Shown: positions 8,930-18,405, counted from the stretch's first letter. The stretch: DNA of 64,000 nt from Chitinophagaceae bacterium (GCA_016713085.1 JADJPV010000002.1:434001-498000), one strand, 5' to 3'. Made by a program: numbers and translations. The notes: generated by a model not told the origin, from the letters alone.

Positions 8930-10741
8930 ATGAATAATTATTCAACACATCATAAATTTCATATCCCGGTAATGGGTTTGGCTTACACCATTGACAGTCC
9001 TATTAAAGTCGCAAGGTTTGGAATTTCTTCTGTTATTTCCATTGTTGAAGACAGGCTGGTGGAAATGATGCGCAGTCATTATTATGCAACACTTAATCTT
9101 GAGTACCAGCCAATCACTGTACATGAAGAGGATTACCGTGCAAAACGGATCACCGATTATCTCAATCTTGTGAATACCATTGTTCAGGAACAGGTGGAGA
9201 AGATGAAGACAACTGCTTTTGAAAAGGGCTCTGAAATTGTGAAATATTTTGAAATGCTGCCTGAGGACAGTACTGTGAAAAAAATGTACAGGCAAATGCT
9301 GAGTCTTACTAATCAGCCGGAAAAGGAAAAAATCGAAAATTATTTACGTACACAGATTGTACCTGGCAGTATTGATGTAAACATCATGACCAAAATTGAC
9401 CGCAACAATTATAATGAAAAGGATGAAGTTGTGGAAGACGGTTCTGATGCTGTTACAGCATTAAGAGGTTTTGCCAATAGTAACCTCAGCAACTCATCGG
9501 TTATTTTTTCTGCGGGTATGAACCCGAGATTATATAATTACCTGGAAAATTGCAAAGAGCTTACTATAAATGAAGAGGGTGCTTTTGCAAAAAAAGTTGT
9601 GATTAAAGTAAGTGATTACAGGAGTGCATTGATCCAGGGAAAATATTTAGCCAAGAAAGGAGTTTGGGTAAGTGAGTTCAGAATTGAATCGGGTTTAAAC
9701 TGCGGAGGGCATGCATTTGCAACAGATGGTTTCTTACTTGGGCCAATTCTGGAAGAATTCAAAGCCAGTAAGCAGGAACTGAGTGATGAACTGTTTGCCA
9801 TCTACAATGCAGCATTGCAGAAAAAAACAGGCCGTTCATTGGAGGCTGCTCCTGAAATTATTTTTTCTGTACAGGGCGGAATTGGTACACATGAAGAAGA
9901 TGCGTTTTTACATCAGCATTATGATATACAGAGTACAGGTTGGGGCACACCTTTTTTACTGGTACCTGAAGCCACAACGGTTGATGATGATACAATGAAG
10001 TTATTATGTGCTGCTGAAGAAAAAGATGTAGTGTTGAGTCATAACTCTCCATTAGGAGTGAGGTTTCATTATTTAAAAGGAACCAGTTCCGATACAGAGA
10101 AAGCAGGGCGGATCAGCAAAGGAAGTCCCGGCAGCCCCTGTACGGAAAAACTGTTGGCTTTTAATACAGAGTTTACAAAAGAACCAATTTGCACGGCATC
10201 TAAAAAATACCAGCAATTAAAAATTGAACAACTGCAGTCGCTGCAATTACCTGAAGCAGAGTTTAACAGGCAACTGAATGAAGTCTTGGACAAAGAATGT
10301 TTATGTGTTGGGCTTAGTAATTCGGCAGCGATCAACTATGAAAAAACCTTTGTTAAGAAAATGAATGCAGTAACTATTTGTTCCGGTCCGAATATTGTGA
10401 ATTTTTCAAAAGTTGTTTCGTTGCAAACAATGACCGATCATATTTACGGAAGGGAAGATATCCTGGCACATAAGAGCCGGCCACATATGTTTGTAGCCGA
10501 ACTGTATTTATATATTGATTACCTGAAGGAACAGCTGGGTGAGCATCCGGAAGCAGAACAGGATGTAAAAAAGAAGAAATATATTTCAACCTTTTATACA
10601 AATCTCAGGAACGGGATTGCATATTATCAACAGTTACCGGGAGTAGCTGCTGCAAACAGGAAAGAGTTTGTAAAAGCACTTGCTGATGTTGAACAGGAGC
10701 TGGATTGTTTAAATTACCAGTTCAGGATCAACAGTAATTAA
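8930..10741 (+). CDS. Large uncharacterised protein, possibly nitronate monooxygenase/PfaD-like TIM barrel
   Basis: About 603 residues, or 632 from an earlier in-frame ATG at 8843. The later start gives MNNYSTHHKFHIPVMGLAYTID, closer to the N-terminus of flavin TIM-barrel enzymes. Patterns that recall nitronate monooxygenase and PfaD are the opening FHIPVMGLAYTIDSPIKVA, SGLNCGGHAFATDG (compare AGGH), SVQGGIGTHEEDAFLHQHY, and STGWGTPFLLVPEATTV (compare GTxFLxTxE). The protein is far longer than ordinary nitronate monooxygenases and its C-terminal third is unfamiliar. No signal peptide or membrane segment. The assignment is an inference from motif resemblance; FMN binding is not proven. Confidence 0.5.
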   Translation: MNNYSTHHKFHIPVMGLAYTIDSPIKVARFGISSVISIVEDRLVEMMRSHYYATLNLEYQPITVHEEDYRAKRITDYLNLVNTIVQEQVEKMKTTAFEKGSEIVKYFEMLPEDSTVKKMYRQMLSLTNQPEKEKIENYLRTQIVPGSIDVNIMTKIDRNNYNEKDEVVEDGSDAVTALRGFANSNLSNSSVIFSAGMNPRLYNYLENCKELTINEEGAFAKKVVIKVSDYRSALIQGKYLAKKGVWVSEFRIESGLNCGGHAFATDGFLLGPILEEFKASKQELSDELFAIYNAALQKKTGRSLEAAPEIIFSVQGGIGTHEEDAFLHQHYDIQSTGWGTPFLLVPEATTVDDDTMKLLCAAEEKDVVLSHNSPLGVRFHYLKGTSSDTEKAGRISKGSPGSPCTEKLLAFNTEFTKEPICTASKKYQQLKIEQLQSLQLPEAEFNRQLNEVLDKECLCVGLSNSAAINYEKTFVKKMNAVTICSGPNIVNFSKVVSLQTMTDHIYGREDILAHKSRPHMFVAELYLYIDYLKEQLGEHPEAEQDVKKKKYISTFYTNLRNGIAYYQQLPGVAAANRKEFVKALADVEQELDCLNYQFRINSN

Positions 10742-10761
10742 GAAGTGAATAAATGATTCAG

Positions 10762-10794
10762 AAGCTGTAACATGTATTTGTTACAGCTTTTTTA
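10762..10794 (+). terminator. Intrinsic terminator
   Basis: The stem AAGCTGTAAC / GTTACAGCTT has loop ATGTATTT and is followed by a T run. It overlaps the stop codon of the convergent DUF3788 gene by a few bases. Confidence 0.8.
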
Positions 10795-11208
10795 ATGTGA
10801 TATTTTTATACTGATCAGTTTTTTCAGATCCTTAAGGGTTGATTGATCCTTTACATCTAACCTGATACCTCTTCCTTCGGCATATACTTTTGCATTCTTC
10901 AATTCTGTTTTGATTGCATCTGCAATATCAGCAGTTAAAATTTCATCTGTTGCTTTCTGTCCAAATACAAAAGCCACTTTAAAAAAGCCATCACGGGGTA
11001 ATAAATAAATCAATGCCCGTTTCTTATCGCTGATGCGGAAACTCCAGCCATACTTATCTCCTGAAAAATTCCAGCCTTCTGTTGCAGAAGGGTAAGATTG
11101 ATAAGTAAACTCCGCAAGCGATTTCCAACTGCTGTAAGTGCGGCCATTTGCTTTTTTTAAATCAGCCTCTGTTGGTTTTTTTTCTTTGTCTGTAAAAATG
11201 CTTTTCAT
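10792..11208 (-). CDS. DUF3788 domain protein
   Basis: A 138-residue cytosolic protein. Recognisable DUF3788 features are SSWKSLAEFTYQSYPSATEGW near residue 26, KYGWSFRISDKKRALIYLLPR and FKVAFVFGQKATDEIL. Members are conserved in Bacteroidota and Firmicutes and have no established function. Its start overlaps the stop of the upstream YdeI-like gene by 4 bp (ATGA), so the two are translationally coupled. Confidence 0.8.
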   Translation of the reverse strand: MKSIFTDKEKKPTEADLKKANGRTYSSWKSLAEFTYQSYPSATEGWNFSGDKYGWSFRISDKKRALIYLLPRDGFFKVAFVFGQKATDEILTADIADAIKTELKNAKVYAEGRGIRLDVKDQSTLKDLKKLISIKISH

Positions 11209-11696
11209 TTTTTTTCGGCCTCCTTTATATTTTTTTCTCCTTTCATTATTTTTTTAATAGTTTCTGCAATCCGTTCCACTTTTTTTTCTTCTTTTTTTGC
11301 AGTATAAATCCAGTCAATAAAGGCTTTTTGCTCACCCTCTGTACAATGCATAAATTTTTCATGTGCTGTTGGTTCATCAAGCAAACAAAGAAGTAATTCT
11401 TCCGGAATTTCCATTGGAGTATTATCTGCGTATAAAACAACTTTTATCCAATCGCCGGCTTTCTTATTAATCTTTTTTCTGATCTCTGCTTTAACGGGTA
11501 GAAATAATTTGCCGTACCCCATCGGCATTAACCGATAATTTTTTATTTCCACATCATCAATGCTTCCGCTTACTTTAACCCAGCCGAATGGTGCATGTTT
11601 ATCCTGTAATACTTCAGGAATGGCAGCATAGGTCCAGCCGCCTTTGCCGGGATACTTTTCAAGCAGGTATTTTTTATTGACTAATGGCTTTTCCAT
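11205..11696 (-). CDS. DUF1905 / YdeI-like (OmpD-associated family) protein
   Basis: A 163-residue protein with an N-terminal DUF1905 beta-barrel (GGWTYAAIPE...GWVKVSGSIDDVEI...LMPMGYGKLFLPVKAEIRKKI) and a C-terminal bacteriocin-protection/YdeI-type helical tail (EKFMHCTEGEQKAFIDWIYTAKKEEKKVERIAETIKKI). Both parts are often found together in Bacteroidota. It is cytosolic and of unknown reaction. It is the first gene of a two-gene operon with the DUF3788 protein. Confidence 0.8.
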   Translation of the reverse strand: MEKPLVNKKYLLEKYPGKGGWTYAAIPEVLQDKHAPFGWVKVSGSIDDVEIKNYRLMPMGYGKLFLPVKAEIRKKINKKAGDWIKVVLYADNTPMEIPEELLLCLLDEPTAHEKFMHCTEGEQKAFIDWIYTAKKEEKKVERIAETIKKIMKGEKNIKEAEKK

Positions 11697-11856
11697 TTCA
11701 GATTATTTTTATCACCCTGACTAATGTAACAGGTTTGCAGGCAAATCAGTTGCTGAAAGTTACTTCATTTATACTTTGCCCAACATTGAAAAACAGGAAA
11801 AACATCAACAGCCGGATATCATTTGTAATTACCTTTAGCCATGTAAAAACTTTGCC

Positions 11857-12419
11857 ATGAACCGTCGCCACCTGCTGAAAGGAATGAGTGTACTTACATT
11901 GTACAGCAGCTTCCCCGCAGTACTCACCGAATTTATTTCTTCCTGTAATGTTTCAGGAAAAGAACTCCAAACCCGTTTCTTTTCGGAAGATGAGTTTCAG
12001 CTAATTGAAGAGCTTACTGATATCCTGATTCCCAAAACTTCTACACCCGGCGCACTGGAAGCAAGGGTGCCCTATTTTATTGATATGGTTGTGAAAGATT
12101 GCATGAATGAAAAGATCAGCAATCAATTAAGGCCGGATTAAAACAACTGAATGAGGACGCAAAGGGAAAATTCACGTTACTTTCTGCAGAAGAAAAACTG
12201 AAATGGATAAAAGAGACAGATGATGCTGCTTTTAAAGATGCAGCAGATAAAACCTGGTTCCGGTTTTTTAAGAAGCTTACCACTATCGGATACTTTACAT
12301 CGCAGGAAGGAATGAGTAAAGCATTAAACTATGTAAAAGTGCCGGCCGATTATAAAGCATGCATCCCTTATAAAAAAGGTGACAAGGCTTTGGCTAAAAC
12401 ATTTTTAATGTACTGGTAA
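11857..12419 (+). CDS. Gluconate 2-dehydrogenase subunit 3 family protein (one frameshift)
   Basis: About 187 residues once a frameshift near 12130 is joined. The N-terminus MNRRHLLKGMSVLTLYSSFP is a Tat-like or lipoprotein-like export signal with a cysteine in SSCNVSG. The conserved FSEDEFQLIEELTDILIPKTSTPGALEARVPYFID is typical of the family, in which a small exported subunit partners a GMC flavoprotein. The first frame stops after ISNQLRPD, and the next frame continues GLKQLNEDAKGKF...TWFRFFKKLTTIGYFTSQEG...FLMYW-stop; one base added in TTAAGG joins them. The GMC oxidoreductase starts 30 bp downstream, so the pair is an operon. Confidence 0.85.
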
Positions 12420-12449
12420 AATATATTTCTTCAAAACAAACGACCGGTT

Positions 12450-14117
12450 ATGCTGTACGATGCAATTGTAGTTGGTTCAGGTATCTCAGGGGGTTGGGCC
12501 GCAAAAGAATTAACTGAAAAAGGATTGAAGACATTATTGCTTGAAAGAGGCCGTGATGTAAAACATGTAAAGGATTATCCCACTGCCACACTTGATCCAT
12601 GGGAATTACCCAATCATAATATATTAACGGAAGAAGATAAAAAAACATATCCCATACAAAGCAGGGTGTATCATTTTGGACAGGACGACAAACATTTCTT
12701 TGTAAAAGATACCGAGCATACTTACGGGCAGGTAAAACCTTTTCTCTGGACACAGGGAAACCAGGTGGGTGGAAAATCATTGTTGTGGAGCAGGCATACG
12801 TTTCGTTTGAGTGATCTTGATTTTGAAGCAAACTTAAAAGAGGGAGTTGGCATCGACTGGCCCATTCGTTATAAAGACATTGAACCGTGGTACGATTATG
12901 TGGAACGTTTTATTGGTGTAAGCGGAAAGAATGAGGGCTTACCTCAATTGCCGGATGGGCAATTTATTCCACCTTTTGAAATGAACTGTTTGGAAAAACA
13001 TCTCAAGCAAAAAATTGAAGCAGCTTTTAAAGAACGGAACTTAATTGAAAGCAGGATGGCGGTACTAACGCAGCCACATAACGGAAGAGGCAAGTGTATG
13101 TCGAGAAATCTTTGTCACCGTGGCTGTCCGTTTGGTGCTTACTTCAGCAGTAATTCATCCACACTTCCTGCGGCTTATGCTACAGGTAATTTAACCTTAC
13201 GTCCGCATTCCATTGTACACAGTATTATCTGGGATAAACAAAAAAACAAAGCAACCGGTGTACGGGTGATTGATGCAGAAACAAAAGAAACCTTTGAATA
13301 TTTAGCACCCATCATTTTCTTAAATGCTTCTGCATTGCAAACAACAAAAATTCTGATGCAGTCAACATCAGAAACTTTTCCCAACGGCTTTGCCAACAAC
13401 AGTGGTGTACTTGGTCATTATTTAATGGATCATTATTCAGGTCCCGGTGCAGCGGCAGGTTTTGATATAATGAAAGACCAGTATTACTTCGGGCAACGTT
13501 CGACTTCCGTTTATGTACCGAGATTTCAAAACCTGAAACAAAAAGACAGGAATTATACAAGAGGATTTGCGTATGAAGTATATGTATCAAGAGGAGAGTG
13601 GACAAGAGGTTATAATGAAGCAGGTGTTGGTGCAGAATGGAAAGATGGATTATCAGAGCCCGGCGACTGGTATGCAGCCATGTATGCATATGGAGAATGT
13701 TTACCCGATTATAAAAACCGGATTTATTTAGATGCAAACAAGAAAGATCAATGGGATTTGCCTGTGCTGAATATTGATATGGAGTATGGTGAAAATGAAA
13801 AAGCCATGCGAAGTGATATGATCAATGCTGCCAAGGAAATGCTGAACAGTGCGGGGCCGACATGGGTGGCAGAAATCAATGACCCTTCTATACCCGGCAA
13901 TACCATTCATGAAATGGGAACGGCAAGAATGGGTAATGATCCAAAAACATCAGTGCTTAATAAATTCAATCAATGCCATGATGCGCCAAATGTATTTATC
14001 ACAGATGGTGCCTGCATGGTTTCCACTGCCTGTCAGAATCCTTCGCTTACCTATATGGCATTAACAGCAAGGGCCTGCAGTTATGCAGTGGATCAGTTGA
14101 AGAAAGGAAAGTTGTAA
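12450..14117 (+). CDS. GMC family oxidoreductase (gluconate-dehydrogenase-like large subunit)
   Basis: A 555-residue FAD-dependent sugar or alcohol dehydrogenase. The N-terminal Rossmann motif is VVGSGISGGWAAKELTEKG. A Cys-containing block RNLCHRGCPFGAYFSS is typical of this GMC subgroup. The C-terminal GMC domain has HEMGTARMG and ACQNPSLTYMALTA, bearing the catalytic His and Asn. No signal peptide is visible; in this family the flavoprotein is exported by riding on the subunit-3 partner, encoded just upstream. The substrate is not determined by sequence; polyol, sugar acid or inositol are all possible. Confidence 0.9.
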   Translation: MLYDAIVVGSGISGGWAAKELTEKGLKTLLLERGRDVKHVKDYPTATLDPWELPNHNILTEEDKKTYPIQSRVYHFGQDDKHFFVKDTEHTYGQVKPFLWTQGNQVGGKSLLWSRHTFRLSDLDFEANLKEGVGIDWPIRYKDIEPWYDYVERFIGVSGKNEGLPQLPDGQFIPPFEMNCLEKHLKQKIEAAFKERNLIESRMAVLTQPHNGRGKCMSRNLCHRGCPFGAYFSSNSSTLPAAYATGNLTLRPHSIVHSIIWDKQKNKATGVRVIDAETKETFEYLAPIIFLNASALQTTKILMQSTSETFPNGFANNSGVLGHYLMDHYSGPGAAAGFDIMKDQYYFGQRSTSVYVPRFQNLKQKDRNYTRGFAYEVYVSRGEWTRGYNEAGVGAEWKDGLSEPGDWYAAMYAYGECLPDYKNRIYLDANKKDQWDLPVLNIDMEYGENEKAMRSDMINAAKEMLNSAGPTWVAEINDPSIPGNTIHEMGTARMGNDPKTSVLNKFNQCHDAPNVFITDGACMVSTACQNPSLTYMALTARACSYAVDQLKKGKL

Positions 14118-14152
14118 ATAATCTTTTGTGGTCAGCGGCCAACAGAGGCAAT

Positions 14153-14863
14153 TTATTTTATCCCTCCATAAGCAGCAAAGCAAATATGCTTGTGTAAAAT
14201 TTCAACGCTTGTAAAACCAACTTTCTTCATCAGGTCTAACTGGTAATTGAGTGAACGTGGAGAATCTTCCTTATCAACATAGGTCAGCACTTTTGTGCGG
14301 TAGTCGGCACCACCAAAACCTTCTAAGTATTCACCATATTTTTCCCAGATATAATCATTCAGTACGTCTGTATCCTGTGTAATTAAATCGGAGATCATGA
14401 AACAGCCGCCCGGTTTAAGCAATGAATATATTTTGGCAAATGTTTTTTCCCAGTCAGCATCATCTCTTAAGTGATGCAGAACTGCACCGGCAAGAATAAT
14501 GTCAAAATGATTTTCTTTCAACTCAGCTTCCCTGATATCCTGTTGAATGACAGTTACGCTGTTGGTTGTTTCAGCTGAAAGACGTTCAAAAGCTTTATCG
14601 AGCATGGGTTTACTTAAATCAACCAGTGTGCAGTTGAGGTTGCGGATCTTTGATAACATCATCAATGAATAATTACCTGCACCGCAACCAATGTCTAATA
14701 AGTTTACTGCGTCAGGATTGATGCGTTTGGCAGCTTCTGTAATCAACTCCAATGATAAGGTTGCATCAATGGTGGAAAGTTGCCCTGTATCTAAGTTGGA
14801 AAAACGTTCTACATCATTATCAAAACGTTCTCTTATTTCTGCGGTGGTTGATTTGTTGTTCAT
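14153..14863 (-). CDS. Class I SAM-dependent methyltransferase
   Basis: A 236-residue cytosolic enzyme. Motif I is VNLLDIGCGAGNYSLMML, the acidic end of beta-2 lies in NCTLVDLSKPMLD, and the post-motif FDIILAGAVLHHLRDDADW is the usual Methyltransf_25/12 pattern. The C-terminal region FGGADYRTKVLTYVDKEDSPRSLNYQLDLMKKVGF resembles family members acting on small molecules. No operon partner indicates the substrate: the gene converges on the GMC oxidoreductase gene and ends 35 bp from it. Confidence 0.85.
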   Translation of the reverse strand: MNNKSTTAEIRERFDNDVERFSNLDTGQLSTIDATLSLELITEAAKRINPDAVNLLDIGCGAGNYSLMMLSKIRNLNCTLVDLSKPMLDKAFERLSAETTNSVTVIQQDIREAELKENHFDIILAGAVLHHLRDDADWEKTFAKIYSLLKPGGCFMISDLITQDTDVLNDYIWEKYGEYLEGFGGADYRTKVLTYVDKEDSPRSLNYQLDLMKKVGFTSVEILHKHICFAAYGGIK

Positions 14864-14933
14864 TGTATTAATATGTTTCGGTTTGTAATAATTACTCTAT
14901 ATATTTTAAACAAACAGCCTGAGGCACTGAAAT

Positions 14934-16019
14934 TTATTTACCTGTATAAGTAAGCCTGCCGGTTTGTTTATCCCGTTTAAACACGGTGATATTATTTGAA
15001 TCCTGGTTGGCAACCAGAATATAATTACCTGTTGGATCAATTGCAAAGTTACGGGGTGTTTTTCCTCTTACTGATTCATGTCCCACAAATGTTAAGCTGC
15101 CGTTTTTTTGATTGATGCGGAAGATCGCCAGGCTTTCATGTGCCCTGTTTGAACCGTAGAGAAATTTTCCATCGGGTGAAATATGAATATCAGCCGACCA
15201 TTTACGACCTGTATAATCAGCAGGCAGAGTTTGTACTGTTTGAAAAGCAGTTAATGTTCCCTTCTTATAATTGAATGCAGTTATGGTAGAATACATTTCC
15301 TGGATTACATACGCAAACTTTCCGTTGGGATGAAAGGTAAAATGTCTCGGACCGGAACCTGCAGTTACAGTTGTAAATGGATTGTCAGCTGCAACCAATT
15401 GTCCTGTTTGTGCATTGAGCATATAGGTCATGATCTTATCAGTGCCAAGATCAGGAACAAATACATATTTATTATCAGGTGAAATATTGATGGAATGTAC
15501 ATGCGGTTTATCCTGCCGCTCAGGGTCGATACTTTTTCCCTGCAGCTGAATGTTTTGAACAGCAACTCCGATTGATCCATCAGGCAGAACAGGTAAAACG
15601 GTAATGCCACCACTTCCATAATTTCCGGTGATGAGCCATTTGCCTGTTTGATCCACCTGCAGATGTGCAGCTCCGGAACCGGGAGCTATTGATTGTGCAT
15701 TGAGGAAACGAAGATTGTGCGATGGCTGTTCAATGGCAAATGCTCTTACTGTATCTCCTCTTGTTCCACCCAATGCATACAGAAACCGATGATCAGTTGA
15801 AATACTTAAGAAGGATGGATTGGTAAAACCTTTTGCAATGCTTACGGGAGTGAGATCGCCTGTTTTACTGTTAAACTGGTAAATATAAATGCCTTCACTT
15901 GTGCCTCTTGTGTAGGTGCCGATATAGAGATAATGATTTTGAGCAGATACAAATAAGCCGACGAGGCTGAATGCTGCAATCAATCCTGAACTGATCCTGT
16001 ATGTTGAAAGCATTTTCAT
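14934..16019 (-). CDS. Lactonase family beta-propeller protein (6-phosphogluconolactonase-like)
   Basis: About 361 residues. The start at 16019 is chosen because it gives a normal Sec signal peptide (MKMLSTYRISSGLIAAFSLV, cleaved near VSAQ); an earlier ATG would overlap the upstream gene. The rest is a seven-blade propeller of the YkgB/Pgl family: YLYIGTYTRGTSEGIYIY, GAAHLQVDQTGKWLITGNYGSGGI, KPHVHSINISPDNKYVFVPDLGTDKI, GPRHFTFHPNGKFAYVIQE, PRNFAIDPTGNYILVANQDSNNI. The signal peptide places it outside the inner membrane, so a role on cytosolic 6-phosphogluconolactone is unlikely and an extracytoplasmic lactone is more plausible. It lies 19 bp downstream of the preceding lipoprotein gene. Confidence 0.85.
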   Translation of the reverse strand: MKMLSTYRISSGLIAAFSLVGLFVSAQNHYLYIGTYTRGTSEGIYIYQFNSKTGDLTPVSIAKGFTNPSFLSISTDHRFLYALGGTRGDTVRAFAIEQPSHNLRFLNAQSIAPGSGAAHLQVDQTGKWLITGNYGSGGITVLPVLPDGSIGVAVQNIQLQGKSIDPERQDKPHVHSINISPDNKYVFVPDLGTDKIMTYMLNAQTGQLVAADNPFTTVTAGSGPRHFTFHPNGKFAYVIQEMYSTITAFNYKKGTLTAFQTVQTLPADYTGRKWSADIHISPDGKFLYGSNRAHESLAIFRINQKNGSLTFVGHESVRGKTPRNFAIDPTGNYILVANQDSNNITVFKRDKQTGRLTYTGK

Positions 16020-16038
16020 GAAGAATAGTTTTGATTCT

Positions 16039-16676
16039 TTATTCAATAACTGTTTTAAACAATCCGTAAATAATTACAGTGTCACTATAAACCTTTGGCC
16101 AGGTATGATTGCCAATCACTGTTACATGCAGTTTCCCTTTCATGCGGTCGCCTTTTGCATATTCTTTTTTATCAAAAATTAAACCGGGGTTAACAACAGA
16201 ATAGGTTGAGGGTTTGTATGAACTGTCGGTTATTGTAAAATTCTGATTGTATTGAAAGCTGACAGATGACTGACCCTTCCATGCTTTTAATTCATAATGG
16301 TTTCTTGAAAAAGGGTTGTCGCTGAAGGACAGTGCAATTGTATCGCCGCTTTTCACTGCTTTGCAGTTTCTGAAATAATATGTGGATGTATCAATCTGCA
16401 GAATGACTTCGGCACTGTGATAGTATTTGGTTGAATCAACGAATTGATTGTTGAGACCGCCGGGATATTGATAAGTTAATTTTCCGCTGCTGTCAAATTT
16501 CATAAACTGTGCATAGCCATAGTGATTCTCAGAAAAAATTGCTCATCGAAATTTTCCGTTGAATAATTCTGAACTGGTGAAAGTTTTGGCTCACTGGTGT
16601 ACACTTCTTTCTGCCGAACCCTGTTGCAGGAAATGAATAAAAGAAGCGTTGATAAAATGATGGTAATGCGGATCAT
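16039..16676 (-). CDS. Uncharacterised lipoprotein (one frameshift)
   Basis: The intact part (154 residues from MKFDSSGKLTYQYPGG) lacks an export signal. Reading upstream in another frame gives MIRITIILSTLLLFISC, a lipoprotein signal with lipobox FISC, followed by NRVRQKEVYTSEPKLSPVQ. The frames meet at a run of six A on the plus strand (16533-16538): one extra base yields DEQFFSENHYGYAQFMKFDS. The full protein would be about 212 residues, anchored to a membrane. The body is beta-rich and not assigned to a family. It is upstream of, and close to, the lactonase gene. Confidence 0.7.
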
Positions 16677-16745
16677 ACTGTTTCGGATGAACCTTAAATA
16701 TACGTGTTTCTGAGGCAGACTGATGAGCTATGCTTGATCATTGTC

Positions 16746-16964
16746 TCATTTTTGAATCCTCTTTGATCCTGTAGCCCGCCCAATTAAAAACAGAATCACC
16801 AGAAACAACAGAACAGAAAGTGCTGCTGTTTTTTTACTGATGATGTAGTAAGTATCACTGATGTGAAGATCAACAGAGGATGTTGTAAATGAAATCTTCA
16901 GCAACAGTGATAACAGAAGTAAGAAAAGAATACCAGAGCTGAGAAAAATGATTGCTGTTTTCAT
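16746..16964 (-). CDS. Small two-helix membrane protein with a DTYY motif
   Basis: A 72-residue protein from the ATG at 16964; an upstream TTG that overlaps the previous gene is less likely. Two hydrophobic helices (TAIIFLSSGILFLLLLSLLL and AALSVLLFLVILFLIG) flank a short loop SVDLHISDTYYIISK. That loop resembles the D.H.HDTYYVV segment of heme-copper oxidase subunit I, and I recall similar small proteins in Bacteroidota, but no heme ligands are present, so no enzymatic role is claimed. It follows the MDR oxidoreductase gene by 35 bp and may be cotranscribed. Confidence 0.6.
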   Translation of the reverse strand: MKTAIIFLSSGILFLLLLSLLLKISFTTSSVDLHISDTYYIISKKTAALSVLLFLVILFLIGRATGSKRIQK

Positions 16965-16999
16965 AAACCTGTATTGTTGATTTGCTAAGGATGTTTCGG

Positions 17000-17965
17000 T
17001 CAACCAGCAATGCTGATGATTACATTTCCTGTCTTCTGTCCTGTTTCAACATATTTGTACGCCTCTACAATTTGTTCCAGTGAATACTTTCTGTCGATGA
17101 TTGGTTTGTACTTTCCTGCTTCGGCCAGTTCTTTCAGGAAAAGAATATCTTCTTTACTGATGGTTGGAAAAGGGAACAAAACTTTTCTCCCTCCAAATAA
17201 CGGTGTTAACAATGCTAAAAAAACATTGGCCCAGCTTTTTCCCAATTCAGTAGAAATATAAATCCCTTTTGGTGTGAGAATTTTTTTACAAACTGCAAAG
17301 GAAGTTTTACCAACCGAATCAAAAATAAAATCAAACAGCTGGTTTGTTTTTGTAAAATCCTGTTGGGTGTAATCAATTACTTCATCTGCACCTAATGATT
17401 TTACCAGTTCAACATGTTTCGTACTGCACACGGCCGTAACTCTTGCGCCGATTTGTTTGATGAGTTGTACTGCTGCCGAACCAATAGCTCCTGTTGCACC
17501 ATAGACCAGTATATTTTGTCCTGCATTTACTTTGGCTGCCCTTATATCGCATAAAGCATAATGCCCGCCTTCACTGAGTGGCGCAGCCTCTTCATACGTG
17601 AAGTTGATTGGCATAGTTGCAATAGGATCGTTCTCACCCATTGTCATGTATTCTGCATGTGCACCAAACTTTACATCGTTGTAACCAAATACGTTTTCTC
17701 CAATTCGGAAGGATGTTACATCTTTTCCTATTGCTTCAATTACTCCGGCAAATTCATTGCCCAGAGTTTTGTTTTTTGGATTGAATAGACCGCTGAAAAA
17801 ACGGCTGATGAAATACTCGGCACTTCTGAATCCGCAATCAGTGCGGTTGACTGTTGAGGTATGAACTTTTATCAACACTTCGTTGTCTTTTGGAACAGGC
17901 TTATCTGCTTCCTGCACAGTAACCACTTCAGGCGGACCGTATTTTGTGTTGATGGCTGCTCTCAT
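17000..17965 (-). CDS. NAD(P)-dependent zinc-less alcohol dehydrogenase / quinone reductase (MDR family)
   Basis: A 321-residue medium-chain reductase. The GroES-like half begins MRAAINTKYGPPEVVTVQEADKPVP, and the Rossmann half has LVYGATGAIGSAAVQLIKQIGARV with the nucleotide-binding loop and GADEVIDYTQQDF. The zinc-binding GHE motif of classical alcohol dehydrogenases is replaced by NEFAG, so it belongs to the quinone oxidoreductase branch (RTN4IP1/YhdH-like). It would reduce quinones or enones with NADPH. Length is normal. Confidence 0.88.
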   Translation of the reverse strand: MRAAINTKYGPPEVVTVQEADKPVPKDNEVLIKVHTSTVNRTDCGFRSAEYFISRFFSGLFNPKNKTLGNEFAGVIEAIGKDVTSFRIGENVFGYNDVKFGAHAEYMTMGENDPIATMPINFTYEEAAPLSEGGHYALCDIRAAKVNAGQNILVYGATGAIGSAAVQLIKQIGARVTAVCSTKHVELVKSLGADEVIDYTQQDFTKTNQLFDFIFDSVGKTSFAVCKKILTPKGIYISTELGKSWANVFLALLTPLFGGRKVLFPFPTISKEDILFLKELAEAGKYKPIIDRKYSLEQIVEAYKYVETGQKTGNVIISIAG

Positions 17966-18066
17966 TTTTTTGCTCTTTTAAAGTAGAATGAAGATCGGGA
18001 TTTTGTAGTGCTAAATGAAGTAACGCCTGGCATCAGGTTGTGACATTTATGCCGGTGGAGTCTGTG

Positions 18067-18405
18067 CTATTCACCCAGCATCATCTCAACTTCCAATTTC
18101 AATGCAGGTAAATGAGAAATAACGATCGACCAGATTATATTATCCGAAACCGAGTCATAACCATGAATAATTCTATTCCTTGTATCCACAATTTTCCTTG
18201 CATGTGAAAGCTCAATCGAATTATCTTTTTGCAGAATTCTATTCATTGCTTCGCCAATAATTTCGATATTTCTTTCAACTGCCCGTTTGGTACGAATATC
18301 ACTTTGAAAGGAGGTAAAATCTTTGGGAGTGCCGGCAAAAAAACTGTCTATTTCATTGATGGCATTCAAAATATCGTATAGCCAGGCTTTGATCTCAATG
18401 TCCAT
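18067..18405 (-). CDS. hepT: HepT-like HEPN ribonuclease toxin (DUF86)
   Basis: A 112-residue all-helical HEPN protein. The catalytic R-x4-H motif with following Tyr is present as DTRNRIIHGYDSVSDNIIW near residues 70-88; these residues mediate RNA cleavage in HepT toxins, and the tyrosine is the residue AMPylated by the partner in characterised pairs. It overlaps the upstream MntA gene by 11 bp, the usual arrangement for this toxin-antitoxin system. Confidence 0.9.
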   Translation of the reverse strand: MDIEIKAWLYDILNAINEIDSFFAGTPKDFTSFQSDIRTKRAVERNIEIIGEAMNRILQKDNSIELSHARKIVDTRNRIIHGYDSVSDNIIWSIVISHLPALKLEVEMMLGE

